Assembly: GCA_023250795.1 (NCBI GenBank)
Contig: JAHFAB010000006.1
Span: forward strand, 1 to 15,302
Length of the DNA: 15,302 nt
Reading direction: 5' to 3'
DNA from: Bacteriovoracaceae bacterium
Lineage (GTDB): Bacteria; Bdellovibrionota; UBA1018
Position 1 is the stretch's first letter; each line of letters starts with the position of its first letter. Positions 6,739 to 13,380 of this stretch are shown one piece after another. Below the pieces are notes generated by a model, which did no database searches, was not told where the DNA came from, and saw nothing but the letters and a program-made list of their open reading frames with translations. Made by a program: the position numbers and the translations under genes.

Positions 6739-8908
6739 CATAAATCAATCAAACTTAAGTGCAGAAACCTATGATAGTGCATATTTTAATCGCCTTTGGT
6801 TTCTCATAAAAAATAAGAGATATTTTTTATTTCTAACTGTGCTGGCACTTACATCGTTAACCGCAATTGATTCCTTATTTGATATTCCCCGCTATGTTTC
6901 TGAGTATCAACTCCAAGTAGACACTTACAATCTTGGAAAATCTGCACAACAAAAATCGCCGATGATGTCTAGTGATCTCATGAGCGGTAGAACGCTAGTT
7001 AATAGTTCTGTTTTACTATTAAAAAGTGATTTATTTCTGTCAAATCTGGCCGAAGAAATACAAAAAAGTGAATCTAAAAATGAGATTATTATTGTAAAAA
7101 ATCCAGGATTCAGAATAAATTTCGAATATGCACTTTTGAGAATGGGGTTGATAAGGAAAATAAAATTTTCAAGAATTGATGTCACAGCACTCAAACCAAA
7201 TGAGTTAGGCGATATATTGGGTACAATGCTTGAAATCATCCCGAACTATTCCGACAAACTAGTAATATTAAAAATAAAAACGTTAGATCCTAAGACAGCC
7301 TTTCTGATCAATAAATTGGTTATGGGGGCTTATACAAAGGCGATGGCAAAACTAAATCAGAAACAACTAGAATCAACGATTTCTTTTTATACAGAGCAAG
7401 TAAAAACTGCACGTTCAAGATTAGATAATGCCGAAGACTCGCTAACTCAGTTCTTGAGATCACATCCTACACTGGCTTCTGACAGCACAAAAACAGCATT
7501 CTTACAAAGCTATAATGATTTGCAGACTAAGACATCTAATTTTAAAATGGAAATCGAAGTGAATTCTTCCTTGTATAATTACTATAAAAACAAATATGTC
7601 TCATTTGATGACGAGGGAGACTCTAATTTAGATTTGATCAATAGACTTAAACAAGAGCTTGTAGAATTGAAATATAAAAAACAAGTTTTCAAAGAAAAAG
7701 AATATGATGACCTGAATCCAGGTATTATTAATCTAAACAAGCAAATAAAAAACATCGAAAGACTAATTAATAAAAACAGTTCCGCATTTAAAAGTAATAA
7801 GCAGATACCAGTAGTTAGCTTGAGTTATTTGGAGCGTATTTCTGGAAAATTGGAAGAATTGCAAGATTTAATTCGAACATCAAAATTTAATTTAGCTTCA
7901 GTTGAAAGACAAACGGAAGAACTTCGTCCAAAGATTAATGCAATTTTACAGCATACAATTACACTTGAAGAGTTAAGGCGAGAGGTGGATTTTTCAGTTG
8001 ATATGTATAAAGAGTATACGAAATCGCTCGAGATGGTAAAGCAGAGGGCTGATGGAGAAGATGCAGTAATTGCTGCCGTTAACGAACCAACTCTTGATCA
8101 CAAACCAATCAATCTTCCAGCTGGGAGAAGAATATTATTTGCTTTCTTTATTGGCTTAGCACTTGCTATGTCTTTTATTTTACTTCAAGAGTCCTTCTCA
8201 CCAAAAGTGATTGATCGACATAGTGTAGAAGCAATGGGCTCGAAATATGCAGGAGTATTAGATAGTCAAATTGCAAATCAAGCAGAAATTCTATCTGTCT
8301 TAGGTTGTTTAGACGATCCAAAAGCAGGAAAAGGGCCAAAAATAATTCTTTGTGCTTCTCCGATTGCAATGTTCCAGCTCAAACATGTTAATTTGCTCTC
8401 TAAATATTTATCTAAGCATCGCCGAAGAACTTTAACAATTGTGATTAGTGATATCGTCGTTTCGTCTGAATATCAGATGACCGATGATATGGGTTACGCG
8501 AAAATTTATCGACATTCAGAGGGATATGAAGACATTGTACAAATTACAGATCCAGATACATTCTCTTCGATGCGATCGCTTCTCGATCAATTTGGTTCAA
8601 AATATCATATTATATTTATTTTTGTTGCTGAGGCTGTGAGTAACCTAGCTTATCACATGGCTCAGAGAGTGGCTAAACAGTTACTCTTAGTGGGTGAGAT
8701 TGCGGAATACTCTGCACATGATTATATGAGGTTGATGCGAGGTTTCACAATCCCAAGCGAAGTCTACATTACACTGATGCCACCTAAAAAAGAAATTCAT
8801 GTGATTAATATAGTGAAATATTTTAATAAAAACTCTGATCGCACGATACAACCTCCATCAACGTCTCCACCTGGTCAAGCTAGTGATACACTAAAGAAAG
8901 CAGCCTAA
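6731..8908 (+). CDS. Wzz/GumC-type polysaccharide co-polymerase with a degenerate BY-kinase-like tail
   Basis: This inner-membrane protein sets polysaccharide chain length together with Wzy. I start it at ATG 6731, which overlaps the previous stop as ATGGCTAA and has AGGGG (6717-6721) 9 nt upstream; TTG 6725 adds two residues without support. Of 725 residues, about 31-50 form the first membrane span, 50-450 a periplasmic region rich in long helices with coiled-coil character, P453/P459/P463 the proline-rich motif, and about 468-488 the second span. The cytoplasmic tail (about 490-690) follows the layout of a bacterial tyrosine kinase domain, but the Walker A position (541-550, CASPIAMFQL) has no G-K-S/T. 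The Walker A' strand keeps one Asp (D574), and the Walker B Asp is Phe (F631). The C-terminus lacks a tyrosine cluster. It is probably a non-catalytic scaffold. Confidence 0.88.
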   Translation: MANINQSNLSAETYDSAYFNRLWFLIKNKRYFLFLTVLALTSLTAIDSLFDIPRYVSEYQLQVDTYNLGKSAQQKSPMMSSDLMSGRTLVNSSVLLLKSDLFLSNLAEEIQKSESKNEIIIVKNPGFRINFEYALLRMGLIRKIKFSRIDVTALKPNELGDILGTMLEIIPNYSDKLVILKIKTLDPKTAFLINKLVMGAYTKAMAKLNQKQLESTISFYTEQVKTARSRLDNAEDSLTQFLRSHPTLASDSTKTAFLQSYNDLQTKTSNFKMEIEVNSSLYNYYKNKYVSFDDEGDSNLDLINRLKQELVELKYKKQVFKEKEYDDLNPGIINLNKQIKNIERLINKNSSAFKSNKQIPVVSLSYLERISGKLEELQDLIRTSKFNLASVERQTEELRPKINAILQHTITLEELRREVDFSVDMYKEYTKSLEMVKQRADGEDAVIAAVNEPTLDHKPINLPAGRRILFAFFIGLALAMSFILLQESFSPKVIDRHSVEAMGSKYAGVLDSQIANQAEILSVLGCLDDPKAGKGPKIILCASPIAMFQLKHVNLLSKYLSKHRRRTLTIVISDIVVSSEYQMTDDMGYAKIYRHSEGYEDIVQITDPDTFSSMRSLLDQFGSKYHIIFIFVAEAVSNLAYHMAQRVAKQLLLVGEIAEYSAHDYMRLMRGFTIPSEVYITLMPPKKEIHVINIVKYFNKNSDRTIQPPSTSPPGQASDTLKKAA

Positions 8909-8924
8909 ACAAGGAGCATAACTC

Positions 8925-10160
8925 GTGAAAATCTTGCATCTAGGAAAATTTTATCCCCCGCATCATGGTGGGATAGAAACATCGATGTGCAATTTAGCTG
9001 AAGCTGGAGTGAAAATTGGACACTCCGTGCAATGTATTGTTTCTTGTCCCGGAGCGCTTAAGTCTTATTGGGACAATATAAATGGAGTCCAAGTGCATCG
9101 TTTAGCCACTTTTGGAAAATTACTTTCTATGCCCATTACTCCTGCGTTTTTAGTTGAACCATTAGGAAATTCGGATCTAATTCATGTGCATATTCCAAAC
9201 CCATTGGCAGAGTTGAAAATATTATTTTCTAGTAGAAATAAAAAAATACTTCCATTTGTTCACGCACTTCCCTTGACTCAGGGTAAATTAGGAGAATTGT
9301 GGTTTTCCATGATTACAGAAAAGATCTTAAACTTGTCAGAAAAAGTGCTCATATCAAATTCTTACCAGATTGAAGCGTTCCCGCAGCTTAAAAAATGGAA
9401 AAACAAAATTAGAGTTGTTCCGTTTGTAGCGGAATGTATTTCAGGAACTACTTATGAAAATCTTCTCTCTAAACGAGCACTCTCGACAACTGTTGTTGCG
9501 GTAGGGCGGTTAGTAAAGTACAAGGGTTTTGATATTTTATTAAAGGCCTGGGCAAAGTTTTTAAAAAAGAAATCAGAAAATATAAAATATTCCCTAAAAA
9601 TAGTTGGCGATGGACCTGAAAAAAATAATTTATTAGAAATAATAAAAAATGAAAATATTAATGGTACTGTGCAAATGTTAGGTGCAGTAGATGATTTTTC
9701 TAAAAATAAAATTCTCGAAGAAGCAATTCTTTTTGTTGCGCCATCAATTAATAGTTCAGAAACATTTGGGATCTCTATTTTGGAAGCAATGAGTAAAGGG
9801 CTTCCAGTGATTACCACTCGGTTGCCTACAGGAGTTGCTGCGCTAGCAAGAGGTGGTGAATGTGGGGCGGTTGTGAGGCCGTTATCTGTCGAGGACCTTT
9901 CATTCGCTCTTCAAGAACTACTAGATGCCCCTCGTTCTAGAAATGAAATTGGTAGGCAGAACTTACTTTATGCTAAGGCTAATCATTCTCCAGAAGTTAT
10001 GATGACTGCTTATGAGCATATTTTGAATTCTTCTGAAAATGAAAAGAGTTCTAATATTATTCAGTTCCCTTCGAGGATAGAGAAAAAAGTAGTTTCTGAT
10101 TTAAACTCAAACGAGCAAGTTGCTGTCAAAGAAGTGCTGAGAAAAGTGGGTTCTAAGTAA
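8925..10160 (+). CDS. GT4-family glycosyltransferase
   Basis: A second GT-B fold retaining transferase in the operon, 411 residues. The N-terminal motif FYPPHHGGIET (about 9-19) is typical of GT4 enzymes acting on lipid-linked intermediates. The donor domain begins near VVAVGRLVKYKGFD, continues with IVGDGP, and has the E-x7-E pair at E279/E287 (ETFGISILEAM) followed by GLPVITT. After about residue 365 comes a tail of roughly 45 residues rich in Ser, Asn, Lys and Glu that exceeds the usual fold. GTG 8925 has a perfect AAGGAG (8911-8916) 8 nt upstream and lies 16 nt after the previous stop. One nucleotide separates its stop from the methyltransferase start. The sugar is not identifiable. Confidence 0.92.
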   Translation: MKILHLGKFYPPHHGGIETSMCNLAEAGVKIGHSVQCIVSCPGALKSYWDNINGVQVHRLATFGKLLSMPITPAFLVEPLGNSDLIHVHIPNPLAELKILFSSRNKKILPFVHALPLTQGKLGELWFSMITEKILNLSEKVLISNSYQIEAFPQLKKWKNKIRVVPFVAECISGTTYENLLSKRALSTTVVAVGRLVKYKGFDILLKAWAKFLKKKSENIKYSLKIVGDGPEKNNLLEIIKNENINGTVQMLGAVDDFSKNKILEEAILFVAPSINSSETFGISILEAMSKGLPVITTRLPTGVAALARGGECGAVVRPLSVEDLSFALQELLDAPRSRNEIGRQNLLYAKANHSPEVMMTAYEHILNSSENEKSSNIIQFPSRIEKKVVSDLNSNEQVAVKEVLRKVGSK

Positions 10161-10161
10161 A

Positions 10162-10917
10162 ATGCATGAAAAGTCTCTTCGAATTGAACATGTGTTAGAA
10201 CTTATTTCTTGGAAAAAGGCTTTCTGTTACTTCAGAAAAATTAATTGGAGTTATAGAGTCACTGATTTTTATAGAGCTGAGGCACTTAAAATAATATTTT
10301 CAGAACTAAAAGGAAAACTTTTAGATTTCGGTTGTGGGTCTAAACCTTACTTGGCCGCTCTCAAGACAGATCAAATCACTGATTGGGTCGGCGCAGATCT
10401 AAAAAGTAGGACGACTGGGCATGGATCTGAAAATGCTGCAGATCTTTTTTTAGAAAATGGGAAAATACCTTGTAAAAATGGGATGTTCGATTTGGTCTTA
10501 AGCACACAAGTCTTAGAGCACGTTGATCTTTGGGAGGAAGCCATATTAGAATTTCATCGTGTGTTAAAGACAGGGGGGCTTGGGATTGTAACCATTCCGA
10601 TGTCATCCATCCTACATGAGATTCCATATGACTTTCATCGATTTACACCCTATGGTTTTCAGAAATCGATAGAAAGAAATGGGTTTCGTTTGGTGAGAGC
10701 AGTTGCGCTAGGTGGCGTCATTACGTTTTTAGGCACGATATTTTGTAATCATATTAATTTTATAATGAAACTCCCTTTGTTGGGGAAGGTGATTCACGCT
10801 TTCTGTGTTTTGTTAGCAACTTCTACAAGTCTTTACCTGGAAGTTTTAGCTTTTTCTTTAGGGTACAAGCGAAGTACAATCACTAGTGATTATCTGTTTT
10901 TAATTCGAAAAATCTAA
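10162..10917 (+). CDS. Class I SAM-dependent methyltransferase (Methyltransf_11 type)
   Basis: This 251-residue enzyme should transfer a methyl group from S-adenosylmethionine, most likely to a sugar of the polysaccharide given its place between glycosyltransferase genes. Motif I is LLDFGCGSKPYL at 53-64, an acidic residue after the second strand lies near GADLKS, and the post-II motif DLVLSTQVLEHVD ends at 122, followed by FHRVLKTGGLGIVTIP. The segment HEIPYDFHRFTPYGF is a recurrent feature of methyltransferases in cell-surface polysaccharide loci. The last 75 or so residues are markedly hydrophobic with one or two possible membrane-associated helices, which would place the enzyme at the inner membrane. 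It starts 1 nt after the upstream stop, so it is part of the operon. Confidence 0.9.
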   Translation: MHEKSLRIEHVLELISWKKAFCYFRKINWSYRVTDFYRAEALKIIFSELKGKLLDFGCGSKPYLAALKTDQITDWVGADLKSRTTGHGSENAADLFLENGKIPCKNGMFDLVLSTQVLEHVDLWEEAILEFHRVLKTGGLGIVTIPMSSILHEIPYDFHRFTPYGFQKSIERNGFRLVRAVALGGVITFLGTIFCNHINFIMKLPLLGKVIHAFCVLLATSTSLYLEVLAFSLGYKRSTITSDYLFLIRKI

Positions 10918-11456
10918 ACTTACTGCTATCTTGTAGGCACCTATGAAGTGGCTAAAAAAACATTATCTTTCTCTGTTTGCGTTGTCTTTTTTTGTTTTGG
11001 GTCTAACGGATCCTGTTTTCCATTTGAGTTTTATAGATTTTCATGTTTTCTATTCTGCTGGAATAAAGGCATGGATGCACCACTCAGTTTTTGATGTTCA
11101 GGGACACTATCAGTTCAAGTGTTCTCCGTTTGCCGCTTTTTTGTTTGGATTATTGTTTCATTGGTTTTCATTTGATTTTATTTCACATGCATTTTTGGCT
11201 TTAGGTGTGTTTTTTTGGAGTTTTATTATTTATCAGTGGATTGGATGGATCCGTGCATTTCAGGGTAAAAATGTTGTTTCTACCGATTTGTTTTATTTTA
11301 TTATTTTTTTTCTAATCCCCTTGCGCCATGAGTTTGAACAGGGTCAAATCAATTGGATTCCTATTTCTCTCATGTGGCTTACCATCAAGTCATTGGATTT
11401 TGCTCATGAAAAACAGAGTCGTTCATTATCAGTTAGGAAATTTATTTTTTCTTCGC

Positions 11457-11466
11457 TTTTTTTTTT
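11457..11466 (+). repeat. Homopolymer T10 at the frameshift point of the GT87 gene
   Basis: Ten consecutive T follow CTTCGC and precede CCTTGG. With ten T the upstream frame ends at 11485. With nine T the reading continues to 12149. Runs of nine or more A or T are prone to replication slippage and to slippage by RNA polymerase. Confidence 0.9.
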
Positions 11467-12038
11467 CCTTGGCTATTCAGTTTAAGCTTTATTGTTTGAT
11501 ATTAATACCTGTCCTTTTCTTGAGTCAGAAAAAGAGGATCATCACCGGAGCAATATTATGGTTTATTTTATTAAACTTAGGATTTCTTGGGTTTTATAAT
11601 GGTTTTCAGTTTGCGTTCTCAGAGGTCTATCAATGGTATACAACACTTTCATTGTCTACCCCTCTACTATTGGAGAGTTATTTCAATGTTTCTTTGCTCG
11701 CAACTCTACTCAAGTGGTTTCACTCTCTAAGTTTGGCTTGGAGTCTATGGCTATTGGTGTTTGTATTTTACGTAGGGGTGACTTGGAAATTAAGAAAGAA
11801 ACCTCTTGTTGAACAGTTGTTTTTTGCTCAAGCTGTGATTTTAGTTTTAAACCCCATTGTGTGGTCCAATTGGTCCATTTTCTTATTGCCTTTGTTTTGG
11901 CTTGGACCCCTAAACTTTTTAGAAGAACACGAAAAATGGTGGAAATGGCTTTGGGCGGTGTTCTTTTTTATCGGGTGTAATACGGTGCATGCTTTGGGCC
12001 GACATGGGTTGTTTCAGATAGTGGTTCTGCTTGTCATT

Positions 12039-12074
12039 GTATTTTACTTGGTATTTTACTTGGTTTTTTACTTG
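12039..12074 (+). repeat. Three tandem 12-bp units encoding VFYL
   Basis: GTATTTTACTTG occurs at 12039-12050 and 12051-12062, then once more with a single A-to-T change at 12063-12074. In the GT87 frame the units encode VFYL three times within the last membrane helix, so copy changes would lengthen or shorten the helix by four residues without a frameshift. Confidence 0.9.
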
Positions 12075-12162
12075 AAGAGTTGCAAGAAAAAGCTGGAACT
12101 GCGCAAAGGTAGACGAACCACTTGTTGTGGTGAGAACATACGCAGCTAAGTGGAAGAAATAG

Positions 12163-12204
12163 AAAGCCTTTTTAATCAAACTGGCCTTTGATTATAGAGC
12201 TTTT
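12163..12204 (+). terminator. Probable terminator of the polysaccharide operon
   Basis: TAATCAAA (12173-12180) and TTTGATTA (12187-12194) form an 8-bp perfect stem around CTGGCC, flanked by an outer AAAGC (12163) and GCTTTT (12199-12204). It lies 13 bp after the last operon stop. The stem is AT-rich and the T run short, so it may be only partly efficient. Confidence 0.45.
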
Positions 12205-12228
12205 GTAATGGAAAGAGGACACCTAAAT

Positions 12229-12402
12229 ATGAGACAAATCGTTGGAACTTTGATTGTGCTTTTTATGGCAGCAACCTTTTGCAGGAAGCCATTGGCACAG
12301 TTGACCTATTATTTGGCAAAAGAGACCGCCTGGAAACAACAGCACATGTTAAGCCTTGGAAAATTAAATAGGACTTTGGTTGGCAAGAAAACTTTTAATT
12401 GA
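12229..12402 (+). CDS. Small single-span membrane or exported protein, function unknown
   Basis: The predicted product is 57 residues with an N-terminal hydrophobic stretch at about 4-17 and a basic, hydrophilic rest (CRKPL, KETAWKQQH, KLNRTLVGKK). I chose ATG 12229 because GAGGA (12215-12219) lies 9 nt upstream. ATG 12208 is in frame but its extra seven residues contain that ribosome site. Cys18 is preceded by ATF, not a lipobox, so a lipoprotein is unlikely; it could be an anchored small protein or an uncleaved export signal. No family is recognised. It sits just downstream of the operon hairpin, and its TGA stop overlaps the -35 hexamer of the antitoxin promoter. Confidence 0.5.
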   Translation: MRQIVGTLIVLFMAATFCRKPLAQLTYYLAKETAWKQQHMLSLGKLNRTLVGKKTFN

Positions 12403-12427
12403 CAGATTGTATCCAATAGGATACGGT
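12399..12427 (+). promoter_or_regulatory. Antitoxin promoter with palindromic operator
   Basis: A perfect TTGACA (12399-12404) is followed by a 17-bp spacer and TACGGT (12422-12427) as a weak -10. A perfect inverted repeat, GTATCC-AATA-GGATAC (12409-12424), fills the spacer and touches the -10. This is the arrangement expected for autorepression by the HTH protein encoded next. Confidence 0.6.
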
Positions 12428-12446
12428 TAGTCTCAAGAGGTGAACT

Positions 12447-12773
12447 ATGAGAAAAAAAATAACTAAAAAAGCAAGAAATTATGAAGAAGACCTCTTAGAA
12501 TCTCTCAAGCAACCCAAAGAAGCCATTGCGTATCTGAATGCACATTTGGAGGATGAAGAAAAAGATGCAGAAGAACTTTTTCTGATGGCACTTCGAGATG
12601 TAGCACGTGCTCATGGATTCGGTGAAATTGCCAGTCGAGCCGATCTAGGACGAGAAAGTTTATACAAAGCCCTATCCCACGAAGGAAACCCTAGGCTCAC
12701 TACACTCCGATCTGTTCTCAAAGCACTAGGACTTAAACTTTCTGTAGAACCTGAACGAAAGAAAGCTGCGTAA
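12447..12773 (+). CDS. HI1420-type (HigA-like) antitoxin with XRE-like HTH, toxin partner not seen
   Basis: This 108-residue DNA-binding protein resembles the addiction-module antidote family typified by HI1420 (TIGR02684). A charged N-terminal part with LKQPKEAIAYLNAHLED is followed by the helix-turn-helix at about 45-95: ALRDVARAHGFGEIASRADLGRESLYKAL and NPRLTTLRSVLKALGL. Family members neutralise a RelE/HigB-like toxin usually encoded immediately upstream and repress their own promoter. Here the upstream gene encodes an unrelated 57-residue protein and no RelE-like frame is visible downstream, so it looks like an orphan or a regulator in its own right. AAGAGGTG lies just before ATG 12447. 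The promoter contains a palindrome suited to autoregulation. Confidence 0.88.
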   Translation: MRKKITKKARNYEEDLLESLKQPKEAIAYLNAHLEDEEKDAEELFLMALRDVARAHGFGEIASRADLGRESLYKALSHEGNPRLTTLRSVLKALGLKLSVEPERKKAA

Positions 12774-12810
12774 TATTAAGACGATCCAATCTCCCACTTT
12801 TGATACAAAC

Positions 12811-12830
12811 GACTCTCATTTCTGAGAGTC
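12811..12830 (+). repeat. Perfect 8-bp hairpin downstream of the antitoxin
   Basis: GACTCTCA pairs perfectly with TGAGAGTC around a TTTC loop. No T run follows on either strand, so it is not a standard intrinsic terminator. A second pair, GTCTCA (12856-12861) and TGAGAC (12875-12880), lies 25 bp further on and shares the CTCA/TGAG core. Confidence 0.7.
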
Positions 12831-13188
12831 ATACTCCCGGAGATGAGCGACAATGGTCTCAATCTCGTGACCACTGAGACTACTCTCTCAAAGCTTATAC
12901 CAACCATTTGTTTGAGATTAAGCAAAAAATCTCCTCTAATAAACTCGTGGGAATTTTTGGTCACTCCTTCCATGAGATCCATCACACTTTTTGGGAGTGG
13001 ACCCACTGGTTGGCAGGTTTTACCTCAATCGTTCCAAAATTTTGAAGAATAAGTGACCCATGCATGAGAGCTCATTTTAAAAAATGAACCAAGAATTGGA
13101 AAAGTTCCTAAAAAGAAGAACGCAAAAAAATGAAATAAGATTCTGAGTTAAAGTTTATTGGTTTAAAGATTTGAGTAAGAACCGCTTA

Positions 13189-13217
13189 ACTGTCTAATAG
13201 TTTGACAGTCTTTTTTT
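13189..13217 (+). terminator. Strong rho-independent terminator
   Basis: ACTGTC (13189-13194) pairs with GACAGT (13204-13209) across a 9-nt loop, followed by C and seven T (13211-13217). It closes whatever is transcribed rightward from the antitoxin promoter or from within 12774-13188. The antitoxin stop is 415 bp upstream. Confidence 0.75.
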
Positions 13218-13380
13218 ACACTCAATGACTAACTTATTGAAATGAAAGCCGCAAAATTTTTTAAAAAGACCAGAAACTTGGCATCAAACTTGCTCTCTAT
13301 AAGGTAGTGATTTTAAGCTGATTTTAACATTGAGTGAAAAAAATAGAAGGATCTGTTTTTTCAAGAGAAATGGAGTGAGA

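Larger units (their letters stand above)
10943..12149 (+). pseudogene. GT87-type (DUF2029) polyprenyl-phosphate-sugar glycosyltransferase, frame broken at a T10 run
   Basis: Two overlapping frames together make one membrane transferase. The first, ATG 10943 to stop 11485 (180 aa), carries the N-terminal half: a membrane span, then DFHVFYSAGIKAW and the FKCSPFAAF motif, and GQINW near residue 135. The second frame is open through 11328-12149 and carries the rest, with further spans and the late motif NPIVWSNWSIFLLPLF. Removing one T from the run 11457-11466 joins them into 401 residues, about GT87 size, with smooth hydrophobic sequence across the join. GT87 enzymes are GT-C transferases using polyprenyl-phosphate-linked sugars on the periplasmic side. 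GTAGG precedes ATG 10943. It may be a true pseudogene, a phase-variable gene, one rescued by transcriptional slippage, or a sequencing error. Confidence 0.8.
12774..13380 (+). other. Gene-poor stretch of about 600 bp with hairpins and unassigned short frames
   Basis: No gene can be assigned. Both strands carry short frames (plus 12843-13052, 69 codons; minus 12776-13006, 76 codons). Neither has a ribosome site or a recognisable domain. A third plus frame ending at the TGA after AAATTT near 13043 reads 55 residues from 12878, including a Trp/His-rich GIFGHSFHEIHHTFWEW, with no ATG. Mixed frames like this fit a decayed gene, but that is inference. ATG 13084 opens a 20-codon frame (MNQELEKFLKRRTQKNEIRF) without a ribosome site. 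Perfect or near-perfect inverted repeats lie at 12811-12830, 12856-12880 and 13072-13087, and a strong terminator lies at 13189-13217. Confidence 0.5.

Noticed and set aside
6134..7239. Minus-strand frames of about 105 codons opposite the Wzy and Wzz genes
   Set aside because: They are antisense shadows of AT-rich membrane and coiled-coil coding sequence with no start signals.
11919..12179. Minus-strand frame of 86 codons opposite the GT87 3' half
   Set aside because: It lies opposite a well-supported transferase and its repeated lysine/valine/tyrosine pattern is the antisense of the 12-bp tandem repeat.
12774..13380. Mobile element or CRISPR remnant after the antitoxin
   Set aside because: No transposase motif, no terminal repeats with target duplication and no regularly spaced repeats are visible.
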